Source: JANPCX01 sp031431125
Lineage (GTDB): Bacteria; Pseudomonadota; Gammaproteobacteria; Burkholderiales; Burkholderiaceae_C
NCBI GenBank assembly: GCA_031431125.1
Contig: JANPCX010000039.1
Span: 1-58,920 of the forward strand
Direction of reading: 5' to 3'
DNA: 58,920 bases
In this document: positions 39,127-48,393 of the stretch, piece by piece
Position numbering within the stretch: the first letter of the stretch is position 1
Layout: every line of letters starts with the position of its first letter
Program-made: the position numbers and the translations under genes
The notes under the pieces: generated by a model
The model's input: only the letters and a program-made list of their open reading frames with translations
Told to the model about the DNA's origin: nothing
Databases searched by the model: none

Positions 39127-41256
39127 ATGCTCACGCCACCGTCCGCTAACGCTGCCGCCCCATCCAGAGACGCCTCCCTGGTGCGGCGTTTGTCCTCCTT
39201 GCCCCGCGAAACCCGCGATACGTTTTTTCTGCTGGCGGTGATCGCCTGGACAGTGCTCCCCCACCTGCTGCACTTGCCGCTGTGGTGCGCCGCCCTGGCG
39301 GTTGGTGTCCTGGTATGGCGTGCTCGGCTGGCCTGGTTGGGCGGTGTATTGCCCGGTCGCTGGGTACTGGCAGGGTTGCTGGTGGTGGCCTTGGGATTGA
39401 CACTTTGGAGCTACAAAACCGTACTGGGTAAAGAGCCTGGAGTCGCCTTGGTGGTGTCCTTGATGGCGCTCAAAACCTTGGAGCTGCGTGCGCGGCGCGA
39501 CGCCTTTGTAGTTTTCTTTCTTGGCTTTTTTCTGATCCTGACCCACTTCGTTTTTTCCCAGTCACTGGCGGTGGCAGCGGCCATGGTGATTTCAGTCTGG
39601 GGTTTGCTCACCGCCTTGGTACTGTCCCACATGCCTGTGGGACAACCTGCGCTGCGCCAAGCCGCCAGCTTGGCTGGACGCACCGCCCTGCTGGGAGCGC
39701 CCATCATGGTGTTGTTGTTCCTGCTCTTCCCGCGCATCGGGCCACTGTGGGGCGTACCGCAAGACGGTTTGGCGAGCACGGGTTTGTCGAATCAAATGCG
39801 TTTTGGCAGCGTGGCGGAGTTGGCCCAAAACGATGCCATTGCCATGCGACTGCGTTTTTTCGATGCGGTGCCAGCACCTTCCCAGCAATACTTTCGCGGG
39901 CCTGTGCTCAGCCGATTTGATGGCGAGGAGTGGTTGCCTCTTCAGTCCTCCAGCTTTGGTGAACGCGGCCAGTTGGAGGCGAACCTTCGTGTCGAAGGCC
40001 CTGCCCTGCGATATGAGATGACGCTGGAACCGCTGAAGCTGCGTGTGATTCCGCTGCTGGAAGCCAGCCTGGAGCCGCCCCGTTTTGACGGGTCCACATT
40101 CAACGTCACCAGGCGCAACGACCTGCAATGGCTGACGGAACAACGTTTGTTTGAACGTGTACGGCTTCAAGCCACGGCCCACCCTCGTTTTTTTCATGGC
40201 CCCAGCGACGCACGTTTGGGACTGCAGGACCACTTGGCGCTGCCTCCTGGCTACAACCCCAGAACACTGGCTTGGGCGGCGGACTTGCGCCGCCGAATGC
40301 CCGCGGCCACACCCAACGAATTGGCGCAAGTGCTCTACACCCACATTCGAAGCAGCGGTTTCAGCTACACCTTGGCCCCTGGGCTTTACGGACAGAACAA
40401 CCCGCGCGCGAGCATTGACGAGTTCTGGCTTGACCGCAAAGAAGGCTTCTGCGAACACTTTGCTGCCAGTTTTGTCGTGGTGATGCGCGCCTTGGATGTG
40501 CCGGCGCGGGTGGTCACTGGGTTCCAGGGGATAGACCCGGTTCCGGTCGATGGCTACTACACCGTGCGCCACAGCGCTGCACATGCCTGGGCGGAGTACT
40601 GGCAAGAGGGCATCGGTTGGGTGCGAGCAGACCCCACCGCAGCAGTTGCACCGGATCGAATCGAGAGGAACCTGCGCTTGGCACCCGCCCCTGGTTTGGT
40701 TGGCGGGGCCATCAATGCCGTCAACCCGGCCCTGCTGCGCCAATTGCGGGACGCCTGGGAGGGTTTGAACAACCGCTGGAACCAATGGGTACTGAATTAC
40801 GCACGCGGTCAACAGCTGGATTTGCTCAAGAAGCTTGGTTTTCAATCCCCCAGTTGGGAGGACCTTGCCATTTTGTTGGTGGGGCTGTTCAGCGGCCTGG
40901 CGCTCTTGGGTGCTGGCTGGGCCTGGTGGGATCGTCACCGCGTCAGTCCCTGGGTGCGGCAATGGCAACACCTGCTCAAAGCACTGCACCCCTTGGCGCT
41001 GGACGCGGGTGAACACACGCCGCCGCTGAGTTTGGCCAAGCAGCTGCGGCACCGCGCTGAACAAAACAACACAACCAAACGCAGCACCATGGAAGAACTG
41101 GCGCGACTTTTGGAGCGCCTGGACGCACAGCGTTACGGCGCCAATGCACGCCCCCACCCCGACAGGACACTGACACGCCAGTTTGCGGCGTTGGCGAAAC
41201 AGTTGAGGTCCAACATGCAATCACGGTGGAAGTCAGATAATCACACCCCGTATTGA
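39127..41256 (+). CDS. TgpA-like membrane transglutaminase (DUF3488 / transglutaminase core / DUF4129)
   Basis: This protein of about 709 residues has a hydrophobic N-terminal part with several membrane helices (residues 35-200), a periplasmic transglutaminase-like domain, and one more membrane helix (LAILLVGLFSGLALLGAGWAWW) before a cytoplasmic tail. The catalytic triad is visible: Cys in EGFCEHFAASF, His in SAAHAWAEYW and Asp in WVRADPTAA. Pseudomonas TgpA is essential and is encoded with a MoxR ATPase and a DUF58 protein; neither is here. The start is uncertain: ATG 39127, or a TTG near 39049 after GGAGAAG. mltB follows after 21 bases, suggesting a shared role in the cell wall. Confidence 0.87.
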   Translation: MLTPPSANAAAPSRDASLVRRLSSLPRETRDTFFLLAVIAWTVLPHLLHLPLWCAALAVGVLVWRARLAWLGGVLPGRWVLAGLLVVALGLTLWSYKTVLGKEPGVALVVSLMALKTLELRARRDAFVVFFLGFFLILTHFVFSQSLAVAAAMVISVWGLLTALVLSHMPVGQPALRQAASLAGRTALLGAPIMVLLFLLFPRIGPLWGVPQDGLASTGLSNQMRFGSVAELAQNDAIAMRLRFFDAVPAPSQQYFRGPVLSRFDGEEWLPLQSSSFGERGQLEANLRVEGPALRYEMTLEPLKLRVIPLLEASLEPPRFDGSTFNVTRRNDLQWLTEQRLFERVRLQATAHPRFFHGPSDARLGLQDHLALPPGYNPRTLAWAADLRRRMPAATPNELAQVLYTHIRSSGFSYTLAPGLYGQNNPRASIDEFWLDRKEGFCEHFAASFVVVMRALDVPARVVTGFQGIDPVPVDGYYTVRHSAAHAWAEYWQEGIGWVRADPTAAVAPDRIERNLRLAPAPGLVGGAINAVNPALLRQLRDAWEGLNNRWNQWVLNYARGQQLDLLKKLGFQSPSWEDLAILLVGLFSGLALLGAGWAWWDRHRVSPWVRQWQHLLKALHPLALDAGEHTPPLSLAKQLRHRAEQNNTTKRSTMEELARLLERLDAQRYGANARPHPDRTLTRQFAALAKQLRSNMQSRWKSDNHTPY

Positions 41257-41277
41257 CCCAACCTTTGCGCAACCCAG

Positions 41278-42375
41278 ATGACCCGATTTCTTTTATGCAC
41301 GGCTGCGCTGGCCGCCGTTTTCTTGGCTTCCAGTGAACCCGCTCAAGCACAAAAAAACCGCACCAACGCCAATGTAGAAAATGACAGCGCCCCTGTGGCG
41401 GTGACTTATGGCGGACGCGAAGACGTGATGTTGTTCGCCGATGCAGTAGCGCAGCGTCAGCAACTGGATGCACAAACCGTGCGCGACATCTTGCGCCGGG
41501 CGCGTTTCATTCCCGCTGTGGGCAAAGCCATCATGCCGCCACCTGCAGGCACCGCCAAAAACTGGGCCGCCTACCGCGCTCGTTTTGTGGAGCCGACCCG
41601 CATCAATGCGGGCCTGGCGTTTTGGCAAACCCATGCCAAGTGGCTTGACCTGGCCCAGGAGCGCTATGGCGTGCCCGCTGAAATTGTGGTCGGCATTGTG
41701 GGCGTTGAAACCATGTACGGACGCCACATGGGCAGCTTCCGTGTCATCGACGCACTGGCCACTTTGGCTTTTGATTTCCCATCGGGCCGCAAAGACCGCA
41801 GCCCCTTCTTCCGCGATGAATTGGAGCAGTTTTTGGTGCTGACGCAGCGCGAAGGTGTTGATCCGTTGTCGGTGCGCGGCAGTTTTGCGGGTGCCATGGG
41901 ACTGCCGCAATTCATGCCCAGCAGCATCATGAAGTATGCCGTGGACTTCGACGGCAATGGCCACATTGACCTGCACAAAAGCCACGCCGATGTGATTGGC
42001 AGCGTGGCACGTTACTTGGCCGATTTCGGTTGGCAGCGCGACCTGCCCACGCACTTTGAAGTGTCAGTGCCAGTGGACGTCGGCGACCGAGCCGTGCTGC
42101 TGGGACCCGACATCCTGCCGACCTTCGCAGCACAAGAGTTTGTGGATCGGGGCGCACTGCTGCCTACCCAGGCCATGCAAACCACCAGCAAACTCGCCCT
42201 CGTCGAGCTGCAAAACGGCGAGGCGGCACCGAGTTATGTGGCGGGAACGACCAACTTTTATGCGGTAACACGCTACAACTGGTCCAGCTACTACGCGATG
42301 GCGGTGATTGATTTGGGCGCCGCCGTGAAACAGGCCCGCCAAGCGCGTTTGGCGCAAGCGCAAGCCACGCGCTGA
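41278..42375 (+). CDS. mltB: Lytic murein transglycosylase B
   Basis: This 365-residue enzyme cleaves the glycan strand of peptidoglycan with formation of 1,6-anhydro-muramic acid. There is a signal peptide (FLLCTAALAAVFLASSEPAQA, cut near residue 24) without a lipobox, so a soluble periplasmic form is likely. The catalytic glutamate is in IVGVETMYGRHMG, followed by RDELEQFLVL, SFAGAMGLPQFMPSS and YNWSSYYAMAV. It lies 21 bases after the membrane transglutaminase gene and 22 bases before aat. Confidence 0.94.
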   Translation: MTRFLLCTAALAAVFLASSEPAQAQKNRTNANVENDSAPVAVTYGGREDVMLFADAVAQRQQLDAQTVRDILRRARFIPAVGKAIMPPPAGTAKNWAAYRARFVEPTRINAGLAFWQTHAKWLDLAQERYGVPAEIVVGIVGVETMYGRHMGSFRVIDALATLAFDFPSGRKDRSPFFRDELEQFLVLTQREGVDPLSVRGSFAGAMGLPQFMPSSIMKYAVDFDGNGHIDLHKSHADVIGSVARYLADFGWQRDLPTHFEVSVPVDVGDRAVLLGPDILPTFAAQEFVDRGALLPTQAMQTTSKLALVELQNGEAAPSYVAGTTNFYAVTRYNWSSYYAMAVIDLGAAVKQARQARLAQAQATR

Positions 42376-42397
42376 CGCTCACAGGCCCCTGCTCTCC

Positions 42398-43159
42398 ATG
42401 GTTCCTTGGCTGCAAAGCGCCCTTGACCCGCTGCCTCCCACGTCGCAGGCACTGGGGCCAGACAGCGACGCGCCCGGTTTGCTCGCCGCGGGAGACGATT
42501 TGAGCACCGCTCGCTTGGAGGAGGCCTATCGCCATGGCGTTTTCCCCTGGTTCAGCCCGAGCCAGCCTGTGCTGTGGTGGTCGCCGGACCCCCGCATGGT
42601 GTTGCTCACCGCAGAGTTCAAACTCAGCCGTTCGCTGCGAAAAACCATCGCCAGTTTTTTACAAACCCCAGGCAACGAGGTGCGTTTCGACAGCGCCTTT
42701 GAGCGCGTGATTCGCGCCTGTTCGCAAACGCCCCGAGCCGGGCAAGATGGCACCTGGATCGTCCCGGACATGATGGACGTCTACAACCAGTGGCATCAAA
42801 TGGGCAACGTCCACAGCGTGGAAACCTGGGTGGCAGGCGAGCTGGTGGGCGGGCTCTATGGTGTCGGCATTGGACGCATGTTTTTTGGCGAGTCCATGTT
42901 TTCGCATCGAACCGACGCGTCCAAGATTGCGCTGGCCGCCTTGGTGGCGTTTTGCCGCGCCCATAACGTGCCCATGATTGACTGTCAGCAGGCCACCCGC
43001 CACCTGCTGTCGCTGGGCGGCCGAGAGATTCCGCGCACCGAGTTTGAAGCCCGCCTCACCCCGCGCTTAGGGGAGCCGGGAATTTCGGATTGGTCCTATG
43101 ATGCAAAGCACTGGGCAACGCTGCACCCAGCACTCCATCACCAGACCCTGCCAACCTGA
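42398..43159 (+). CDS. aat: Leucyl/phenylalanyl-tRNA--protein transferase
   Basis: Aat adds Leu or Phe from tRNA to proteins that begin with Arg or Lys and so marks them for ClpS/ClpAP degradation. The 253 residues contain the family blocks PGLLAAGDDLSTARLEEAYRHGVFPWF, WWSPDPRMV, THSVETW-like NVHSVETWVAGELVGGLYGV and FGESMFSHRTDASKIAL, and IDCQQATRHLLSLGGREIPR near the C-terminus. It is followed after 21 bases by bpt, the other N-end-rule transferase, so the two form a functional pair. Confidence 0.97.
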   Translation: MVPWLQSALDPLPPTSQALGPDSDAPGLLAAGDDLSTARLEEAYRHGVFPWFSPSQPVLWWSPDPRMVLLTAEFKLSRSLRKTIASFLQTPGNEVRFDSAFERVIRACSQTPRAGQDGTWIVPDMMDVYNQWHQMGNVHSVETWVAGELVGGLYGVGIGRMFFGESMFSHRTDASKIALAALVAFCRAHNVPMIDCQQATRHLLSLGGREIPRTEFEARLTPRLGEPGISDWSYDAKHWATLHPALHHQTLPT

Positions 43160-43180
43160 CACCCCGGAAGTTCACGGCCC

Positions 43181-43930
43181 GTGACCCACCTCAAAGAGCT
43201 GCCGCTTTCATCACTGCAGTTTTACGCCACGGCGCCTTACCCGTGCAGCTATTTGGCCGGCCGACTGGCCCGCTCCCAGGTGGCCACCCCCAGCCATTTG
43301 ATCAATGCCGATGCCTACTCCGGCCTCGTAGCCAACGGTTTTCGCCGCAGTGGCATGTTCACTTACCGACCCTATTGCGACGGCTGCAAAGCCTGTGTCC
43401 CGCTTCGGATTCCCGTGGCCCAGTTCCAGCCCAACCGAAGCCAACGGCGCGCTTGGAAGTCCCACCAAAACCTGCAGTCACGTGTTCTGAAGCTGTGTTT
43501 TGTGCCCGAACACTACGAGCTTTACTTGCGTTACCAGGCGGGTCGGCACAGCGGTGGTGGCATGGACAACGACAGCGTGGACCAGTACACCCAGTTTTTG
43601 CTGCAAACCCGCGTCAACTCCCGATTGGTCGAGTTTCGGGCGCCACCCCAGGACGGGGAGGTACTGGGGCAACTCAAGATGGTGTCCATTCTGGACATCC
43701 TGAACGACGGACTGTCGGCGGTTTACACCTTTTATGAGCCCGAGGATCGCAGCAGCTACGGCATCTACAACGTGCTGTGGCAAATCGAACAAACCCAACT
43801 GCTCAAGCTGCCCCACGTTTACCTAGGCTATTGGATAGACGGCAGCCCCAAGATGGCCTACAAGGCCGACTTTCAGCCACACCAGCAGCTGATCGATGGG
43901 CAGTGGCTGGACGTCCCGGTATTGCCCTAA
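43181..43930 (+). CDS. bpt: Aspartate/glutamate leucyltransferase
   Basis: Bpt transfers leucine to proteins with N-terminal Asp or Glu, feeding the same degradation route as Aat. The 249-residue protein begins with ATAPYPCSYLAGRLARSQVA and contains the Cys-rich YRPYCDGCKACVPLRIPV block, QNRSQRRAWK-like residues, the acetyltransferase-type core DILNDGLSAVYTFYEPE, and YLGYWIDGSPKMAYKADF. The start is a GTG at 43181 after CCCGGAAG. The downstream 168 bp contain no further gene. Confidence 0.95.
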   Translation: MTHLKELPLSSLQFYATAPYPCSYLAGRLARSQVATPSHLINADAYSGLVANGFRRSGMFTYRPYCDGCKACVPLRIPVAQFQPNRSQRRAWKSHQNLQSRVLKLCFVPEHYELYLRYQAGRHSGGGMDNDSVDQYTQFLLQTRVNSRLVEFRAPPQDGEVLGQLKMVSILDILNDGLSAVYTFYEPEDRSSYGIYNVLWQIEQTQLLKLPHVYLGYWIDGSPKMAYKADFQPHQQLIDGQWLDVPVLP

Positions 43931-44098
43931 ATACCTACCGGTATAGGCAGGTTCACCGGGCCTAAACAGCATTTTTTCCAAGCGTTACACATGGATTTGC
44001 CAAACAGCGGACAATAGGGGGCTTCGCCTTTTCTGCACAATATGTCAGTTCAGGGCCCAAGCAATGATCAATTTGCTCACTTCGCTTGAGACTTTCAC

Positions 44099-44389
44099 AT
44101 GGCCACATCTCGTTCCGCTGCCAAACCGGCCCCTTCTGTGCCAACCGTTGTTGAGACTACACCCCAGGTGAAGTTGCGTCAAAGCCAGGCTGAATACACC
44201 GCCGCACGCCCGCTGGGCGAACCCGGTCCCAAAGCCATGATGTCCAGCAGCAAGATGTATGTTTGCAGGCGCTGCGGCGCCAATTTCAAGACCGGCGAAG
44301 GAAAACCGCATCCACGTATGCACGGCCTGGGCACCTGCAATGTGTGTTTGGCCAAAGCGAGCACACCGCCCGACACCATTTCTGGCTGA
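44099..44389 (+). CDS. Small CxxC...CxxC zinc-ribbon-like protein, unknown function
   Basis: This 96-residue protein has a low-complexity N-terminal half rich in Ala, Pro, Ser and Thr. Its C-terminal half is of zinc-ribbon type, with cysteines at 56, 59, 80 and 83 (YVCRRCG, then GTCNVCLA), basic residues between them and KPHPRMH adding histidines. I do not recognise the family. It stands alone between bpt and the HiPIP gene with no neighbour on its own strand closer than 146 bases. A structured spacer follows. It might bind nucleic acid or a protein partner, but the sequence does not say which. Confidence 0.6.
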   Translation: MATSRSAAKPAPSVPTVVETTPQVKLRQSQAEYTAARPLGEPGPKAMMSSSKMYVCRRCGANFKTGEGKPHPRMHGLGTCNVCLAKASTPPDTISG

Positions 44390-44414
44390 ACGGCTGTCAG
44401 CCGTACGGAGGCCG

Positions 44415-44452
44415 GCGCGTTAGAGGTGAAGCGATTGCGCTTCATGACGCGC
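44415..44452. repeat. Nested hairpin in the spacer before the HiPIP gene
   Basis: GCGCGT (44415-44420) pairs with ACGCGC (44447-44452) around an inner stem TGAAGCG (44427-44433) / CGCTTCA (44438-44444) with ATTG as loop. No T run follows. It may protect mRNA ends or end transcription of the zinc-ribbon gene weakly. Confidence 0.5.
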
Positions 44453-44535
44453 TTCGTGTTGACCCACATCAATCCCGGGGCCGCAGTCGCCTGTCAAACT
44501 CGCTACCCTTTCCCCTTTCCCTCAAGGACTAACAA

Positions 44536-44844
44536 ATGAAATCAGCCAACCGCCGTGTTTTCATGATGCAAGTGGTCGCCGTGGGCAGTGCGCTCGCCGC
44601 AACCCAAGCCCAGGCACAAGCCAAGCTGGAAGAGACTGACGCGCAAGCCACCTCGCTGGGCTACAAACACGACGCAACCAAGGTCGACGCCAAAAAATTC
44701 CCTAAGTACGCGGCAGGCCAAGCGTGCAACAACTGCGCGCTTTATCAAGGCAAGGCAGCAGACGCTTGGGGCGGTTGCCCCCTGTTCGCAGGAAAACAAG
44801 TCAACGGCAAGGGCTGGTGCAGCGCTTGGGCGAAAAAAGCCTAG
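44536..44844 (+). CDS. High-potential iron-sulfur protein (HiPIP)
   Basis: This is a small periplasmic electron carrier with one 4Fe-4S cluster. The 102 residues have a twin-arginine-like leader (RRVFMMQVVAVGSALAAT) and the four cluster cysteines at 64, 67, 81 and 95, in CNNC, GGCPLF and GWCSAW. The order and spacing are diagnostic for HiPIP. A short AAGGACTAAC ribosome site precedes the ATG. In Burkholderiales, HiPIPs link respiratory complexes to terminal oxidases or reductases. Nothing adjacent names its partner. A strong hairpin lies just behind the gene. Confidence 0.95.
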   Translation: MKSANRRVFMMQVVAVGSALAATQAQAQAKLEETDAQATSLGYKHDATKVDAKKFPKYAAGQACNNCALYQGKAADAWGGCPLFAGKQVNGKGWCSAWAKKA

Positions 44845-44862
44845 TTCTTGGTACTGAATTGA

Positions 44863-44897
44863 AACGGCTGCCTACGCTTCACGGCGTGGCAGCCGTT
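44863..44897. terminator. Hairpin shared by the ends of the HiPIP and transglutaminase genes
   Basis: AACGGCTGCC (44863-44872) pairs with GGCAGCCGTT (44888-44897), with a further ACGC/GCGT stem inside. It overlaps the stop codon of the minus-strand transglutaminase at 44879. There is no long T run, so the terminator role is likely but not certain. Confidence 0.6.
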
Positions 44898-45814
44898 GTT
44901 GCATCTGGGCCCAGCCTAGTGGAATCCAGCCCATCCAAGGGTGTGACGCTGACGCTGACCTGCATGGTTTGTTGTCCCCCGCCCAGAATCACGCCCCGCA
45001 GGGGGACGACATCGGCAAAGTCGGTGCCATAGGCCAGGGTGATGTAGCGCTCGTCGGCCAATTGGTTGTTGGTGGGGTCCAGCTCGACCCAGCCGTGGTC
45101 TGGCGAAAAAACAGAAACCCAAGCATGCGAAGCGTCGACACCGATCAATCGGGGTTGTCCAGGCGGTGCATCGGTGAGCAAATAGCCCGACACATAACGT
45201 GCCGCCAAACCATGTGCGCGAAGGCAGGCCAACATCAAATGAGCGAAGTCTTGGCAAACACCGCTGCGCTGCTGAAGGACTTCGTCGACCGAGGTGCTGA
45301 CCGTGGTGCTTGCGGGATTGAACTCGAAGTCGTGGTGTATGCGTTGCATCAAGTGAATCACGGCTTCCAACCAATCACGGCCCGCCTGCAACGAAGGCAG
45401 TGCATAGGTGGCGGCGGCCGCCGACATGGGCAGCAACACCGTGGCATGGCTCATTTGAACCGGCTGCAAGTCATCGGTCGAGCTACGAATCAGGTCTCGG
45501 ACCTGCTCCCAAGGCGTGGGCGCTGACGGTTTTTGGTACAAACTCAGGCGCGCCCCGACCTCCACCACCGCCTGCATACGGACCCGCAACATGCGGTGCG
45601 CCCCGTGCAGCGAAAAATGTGTGACGGCGTTGCCAAAACCATCGGGCGCATCATGTCGTTCGTCGGGTTGAGGATCAATCTGCAAGGCATGTGACAACAA
45701 ACGCTGCCAAGGCAAGGCCCTGGGCGTCAAACGCGCCAACTGCCACGACTGCGTGACGGGCGCGGTGTAGCTGTAGTGGGTTTCGTGCTCGACGCTGTAG
45801 CGGGGGGCTGTCAT
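44879..45814 (-). CDS. Transglutaminase-like protein of the ATP-grasp/alpha-E cluster
   Basis: This 311-residue cysteine-protease-fold protein has a complete transglutaminase triad: Cys in SGVCQDFAHLMLACL, His in DASHAWVSVF and Asp in WVELDPTNN. The N-terminal Bact_transglu_N-type domain starts with EHETHYSYTAPVTQSWQLARLTPR. In this gene neighbourhood such proteins are predicted to be peptidases or amide-bond-forming enzymes acting on a peptide made by the ATP-grasp ligases. The ATG at 45814 lies two bases after the stop of the fused ATP-grasp gene, so translation is coupled. It is the last gene of the minus-strand cluster. Confidence 0.9.
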   Translation of the reverse strand: MTAPRYSVEHETHYSYTAPVTQSWQLARLTPRALPWQRLLSHALQIDPQPDERHDAPDGFGNAVTHFSLHGAHRMLRVRMQAVVEVGARLSLYQKPSAPTPWEQVRDLIRSSTDDLQPVQMSHATVLLPMSAAAATYALPSLQAGRDWLEAVIHLMQRIHHDFEFNPASTTVSTSVDEVLQQRSGVCQDFAHLMLACLRAHGLAARYVSGYLLTDAPPGQPRLIGVDASHAWVSVFSPDHGWVELDPTNNQLADERYITLAYGTDFADVVPLRGVILGGGQQTMQVSVSVTPLDGLDSTRLGPDATTAATP

Positions 45815-45816
45815 GG

Positions 45817-48285
45817 TCAGGCCACCCAAGACAACACACTGCGCGACGATGCGTGTGAGAAGAACTTCAAGGTCAACTCGTCGGACAACGTATGCGAGGC
45901 TTTGAGCAACTGATCGAGCAGCCGTGCCAGCTGTGCGTCGTCGGGATGCAAAGACTCTGCCGCCAAGCCTTGCAAAGCGCTGTGTGCCTGCGTCAACCAC
46001 GGGCCAATGAAATGACCATGGCTGGTTTCAATTTTGCCGGCGTACTCCCACAGGCCCTTCATTTGAAACGCCAATGACCGTGGGTTGCTGGCATCGCGCA
46101 CCAGCATGTCCAGCACCGGCAACCACTCGGGGGCCACTTGGTAGCGAGAACGGTAGGTCACAGAGGAGTCGGCCAGCATCAACAACCAATTAGGGCTGTG
46201 GGTTCGGCCCTCGCGGGTCGCCACTTGCAAAGCACGGGTCAACCACGACAGGCGCTCGACACGGCGCCCCATGGATAAGAATCGCCAAGCGGCGCCGCGA
46301 ATCATGCCGTCCAGCGCAAAGCCCGACAAGGTCATCATGGTGGTGACTGCCCGGTCCAACCACGCCATGGCCATGGGGATGGTGGCCTGGCGACGAAACA
46401 CAGGGTCGCTGTTCAGACTGTTCAGCGTGCGCCAGTTGTCGGCCGACATGCGGTCGCGCAAACTGAATGCCACACGCAGCAACTGCTTGAAGTTTTGGCT
46501 CAAACCACCATCCACATGGGTGGCGGCATGAAGTAATCGGGCGGCAGGGTCGTCCACGCCGCCGATCAAACCAAAACGCTGGGCCAGCAAGACGGCCGGG
46601 TCCGTCCCCTCGCCTTGTTCGTTGCCTTCGTCCACCCAATCCCCGAGGGCCACACGCAACAGGCGCACACTGGCATCGCAGCGTTCGGTGTAGCGCCCGA
46701 ACCAATACAGGTTCTCGGCAGCACGAGACGGCAAATTGGCTTGCCCACTGACCAGGTCGTCCACTTGCACGGTGCGCCCCAGCAAGGTGAAAGCGGTGTT
46801 CACAGCCCCGTCAGACAGCACCCAGGTGTCTTTGGAGCGCCCGCCACGCTGCATGGCAATCACACGCGAATCGGCATCGCCAGCCACCCGCGTCAATCCG
46901 CCCGGCATCACGCGCCAACCTTGTGGCGTTGCGACTGCGAACACGCGCAGACCCACCGTACGTGCCCTCACCCGTTCCCGTTCCGGTGCGTCACCCGCAG
47001 CCGACTCGCGCTCAAGCACCGGCGCCTGCGACACATGGACCCACTCTTGGGCCACATAACGTTCGGGCTGGGCAGCCACACGCTGGCGCAATGCAGCGCG
47101 TTGTTCAGGGTTCAAATCCGCACCGAAAACAGCAGGCTCTTGGGCACTGCGGGCCAAGGGTTTGATGAGCAAATGATCCAAGCGCTTCCACGCATCGTCA
47201 AATGCAGCCGGCTCGCCCAGCCACCAAGTGGCCACCGAGGGCAGCTTGAGTGGCTCGCCCAACAAACGTTCGCTGAGTTCTGGCAGGTAACCCAACAAAC
47301 CACCGGATTCCAACACCCCAGAACCCAGCGCATTGCCCAAGAAAATACTGCCGCGCCGAGCGCAGTCGGTCAGGCCTGGCACACCCAAGGCGGAGTCAGA
47401 GCGCAGCTCCAGTGGATCGCAGTAGTCGTCGTCTTGACGGCGCAGCAGGCCATGCACGCGGCGCAGACCGTCCACGGTTTTCATCCAGACACAGCCATTG
47501 CGCACCGTGAGGTCACTGCCTTCCAGCAAGGTCAAACCCAGGTAACGCGCAAGCAGTGCATGCTCAAAGTAAGTTTCGTTGTAGGGGCCAGGCGTGAGCA
47601 ATCCGATCAAGGGCGGCCCATCCCCTTTGGGCGACCAATACAGCATGGCCTCGCGCAAAGCCGCAAAAAAATGCGCCACGTGCTGCACATGCAACTCTCG
47701 GAAGAGTTGCGGGAACACTTTCGACACCACCAAACGGTTCTCCAGTGCATAACCCGCACCGGAAGGGGCTTGGGTACGGTCACCGACCACCCACCACTTG
47801 CCATCAGGAGACCGGGCCAAATCAGCGGCGTAATGGAAAAGGTGTATGCCCCCCGGAGGCCGGATGCCTTGAACTTGGTGCAAAAAGCCTTGGTGACCAA
47901 AGGCCACCGAAGGCGGAATGGCACCGCTGTGCAGTAACTCTTGCGGACCATAGACATCGGCCAGCACGCGGTTGAGCAAATCGGCCCGCTGGCTGATGCC
48001 CTCTTCAATCTCGGTCCATTCTTGGGGGGAGAGCAACAAGGGCAGCGGATCAACCTCCCAAGGTCGGTCCGCGCCTTTGGGGTCGGCATAGACGTTGTAG
48101 GTGATGCCACTGTCGCGGATTTCGCGCTCCATCAGCGACAGGCTGTCGCTGACATTGCTGCCCTCACGCGCGGCCAACGCGTTCAAAAATGCGCTCCACT
48201 GCGGGCGCGGCTGGTTCGGCCCGGCGAGCAATTCGTCGAAGCGTCCTTCCAGGGCGGCGTAACCAGAGAGCAGTTGAGTCAGCAT
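45817..48285 (-). CDS. Circularly permuted ATP-grasp and alpha-E fusion protein
   Basis: This 822-residue protein joins two members of the cluster. Residues 1 to about 480 form a circularly permuted ATP-grasp ligase domain: VYADPKG, LVVGDRTQAPSGAGYALENR, the LTPGPYNETYFEHALLARYLG core, and VMPGGLTRVA near the end of the domain. Residues of about 510-820 form an alpha-E helical domain with its ER motif in YWFGRYTERCDASVRLLR. The ligase is predicted to couple amino acids or modify a peptide; the alpha-E part is thought to bind the substrate or partner. It lies directly before the 311-residue transglutaminase and 108 bases after the large one. Confidence 0.92.
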   Translation of the reverse strand: MLTQLLSGYAALEGRFDELLAGPNQPRPQWSAFLNALAAREGSNVSDSLSLMEREIRDSGITYNVYADPKGADRPWEVDPLPLLLSPQEWTEIEEGISQRADLLNRVLADVYGPQELLHSGAIPPSVAFGHQGFLHQVQGIRPPGGIHLFHYAADLARSPDGKWWVVGDRTQAPSGAGYALENRLVVSKVFPQLFRELHVQHVAHFFAALREAMLYWSPKGDGPPLIGLLTPGPYNETYFEHALLARYLGLTLLEGSDLTVRNGCVWMKTVDGLRRVHGLLRRQDDDYCDPLELRSDSALGVPGLTDCARRGSIFLGNALGSGVLESGGLLGYLPELSERLLGEPLKLPSVATWWLGEPAAFDDAWKRLDHLLIKPLARSAQEPAVFGADLNPEQRAALRQRVAAQPERYVAQEWVHVSQAPVLERESAAGDAPERERVRARTVGLRVFAVATPQGWRVMPGGLTRVAGDADSRVIAMQRGGRSKDTWVLSDGAVNTAFTLLGRTVQVDDLVSGQANLPSRAAENLYWFGRYTERCDASVRLLRVALGDWVDEGNEQGEGTDPAVLLAQRFGLIGGVDDPAARLLHAATHVDGGLSQNFKQLLRVAFSLRDRMSADNWRTLNSLNSDPVFRRQATIPMAMAWLDRAVTTMMTLSGFALDGMIRGAAWRFLSMGRRVERLSWLTRALQVATREGRTHSPNWLLMLADSSVTYRSRYQVAPEWLPVLDMLVRDASNPRSLAFQMKGLWEYAGKIETSHGHFIGPWLTQAHSALQGLAAESLHPDDAQLARLLDQLLKASHTLSDELTLKFFSHASSRSVLSWVA

Positions 48286-48393
48286 GCGACGGGTGAAATC
48301 AGCAAGCTGAAGTTTGTCACAGCCTGATACGCGCCAAGGCGCAACAAGCGTGGTTCATTGCGCATTTGAACGCGTGTTGTCCCGCATACACGT

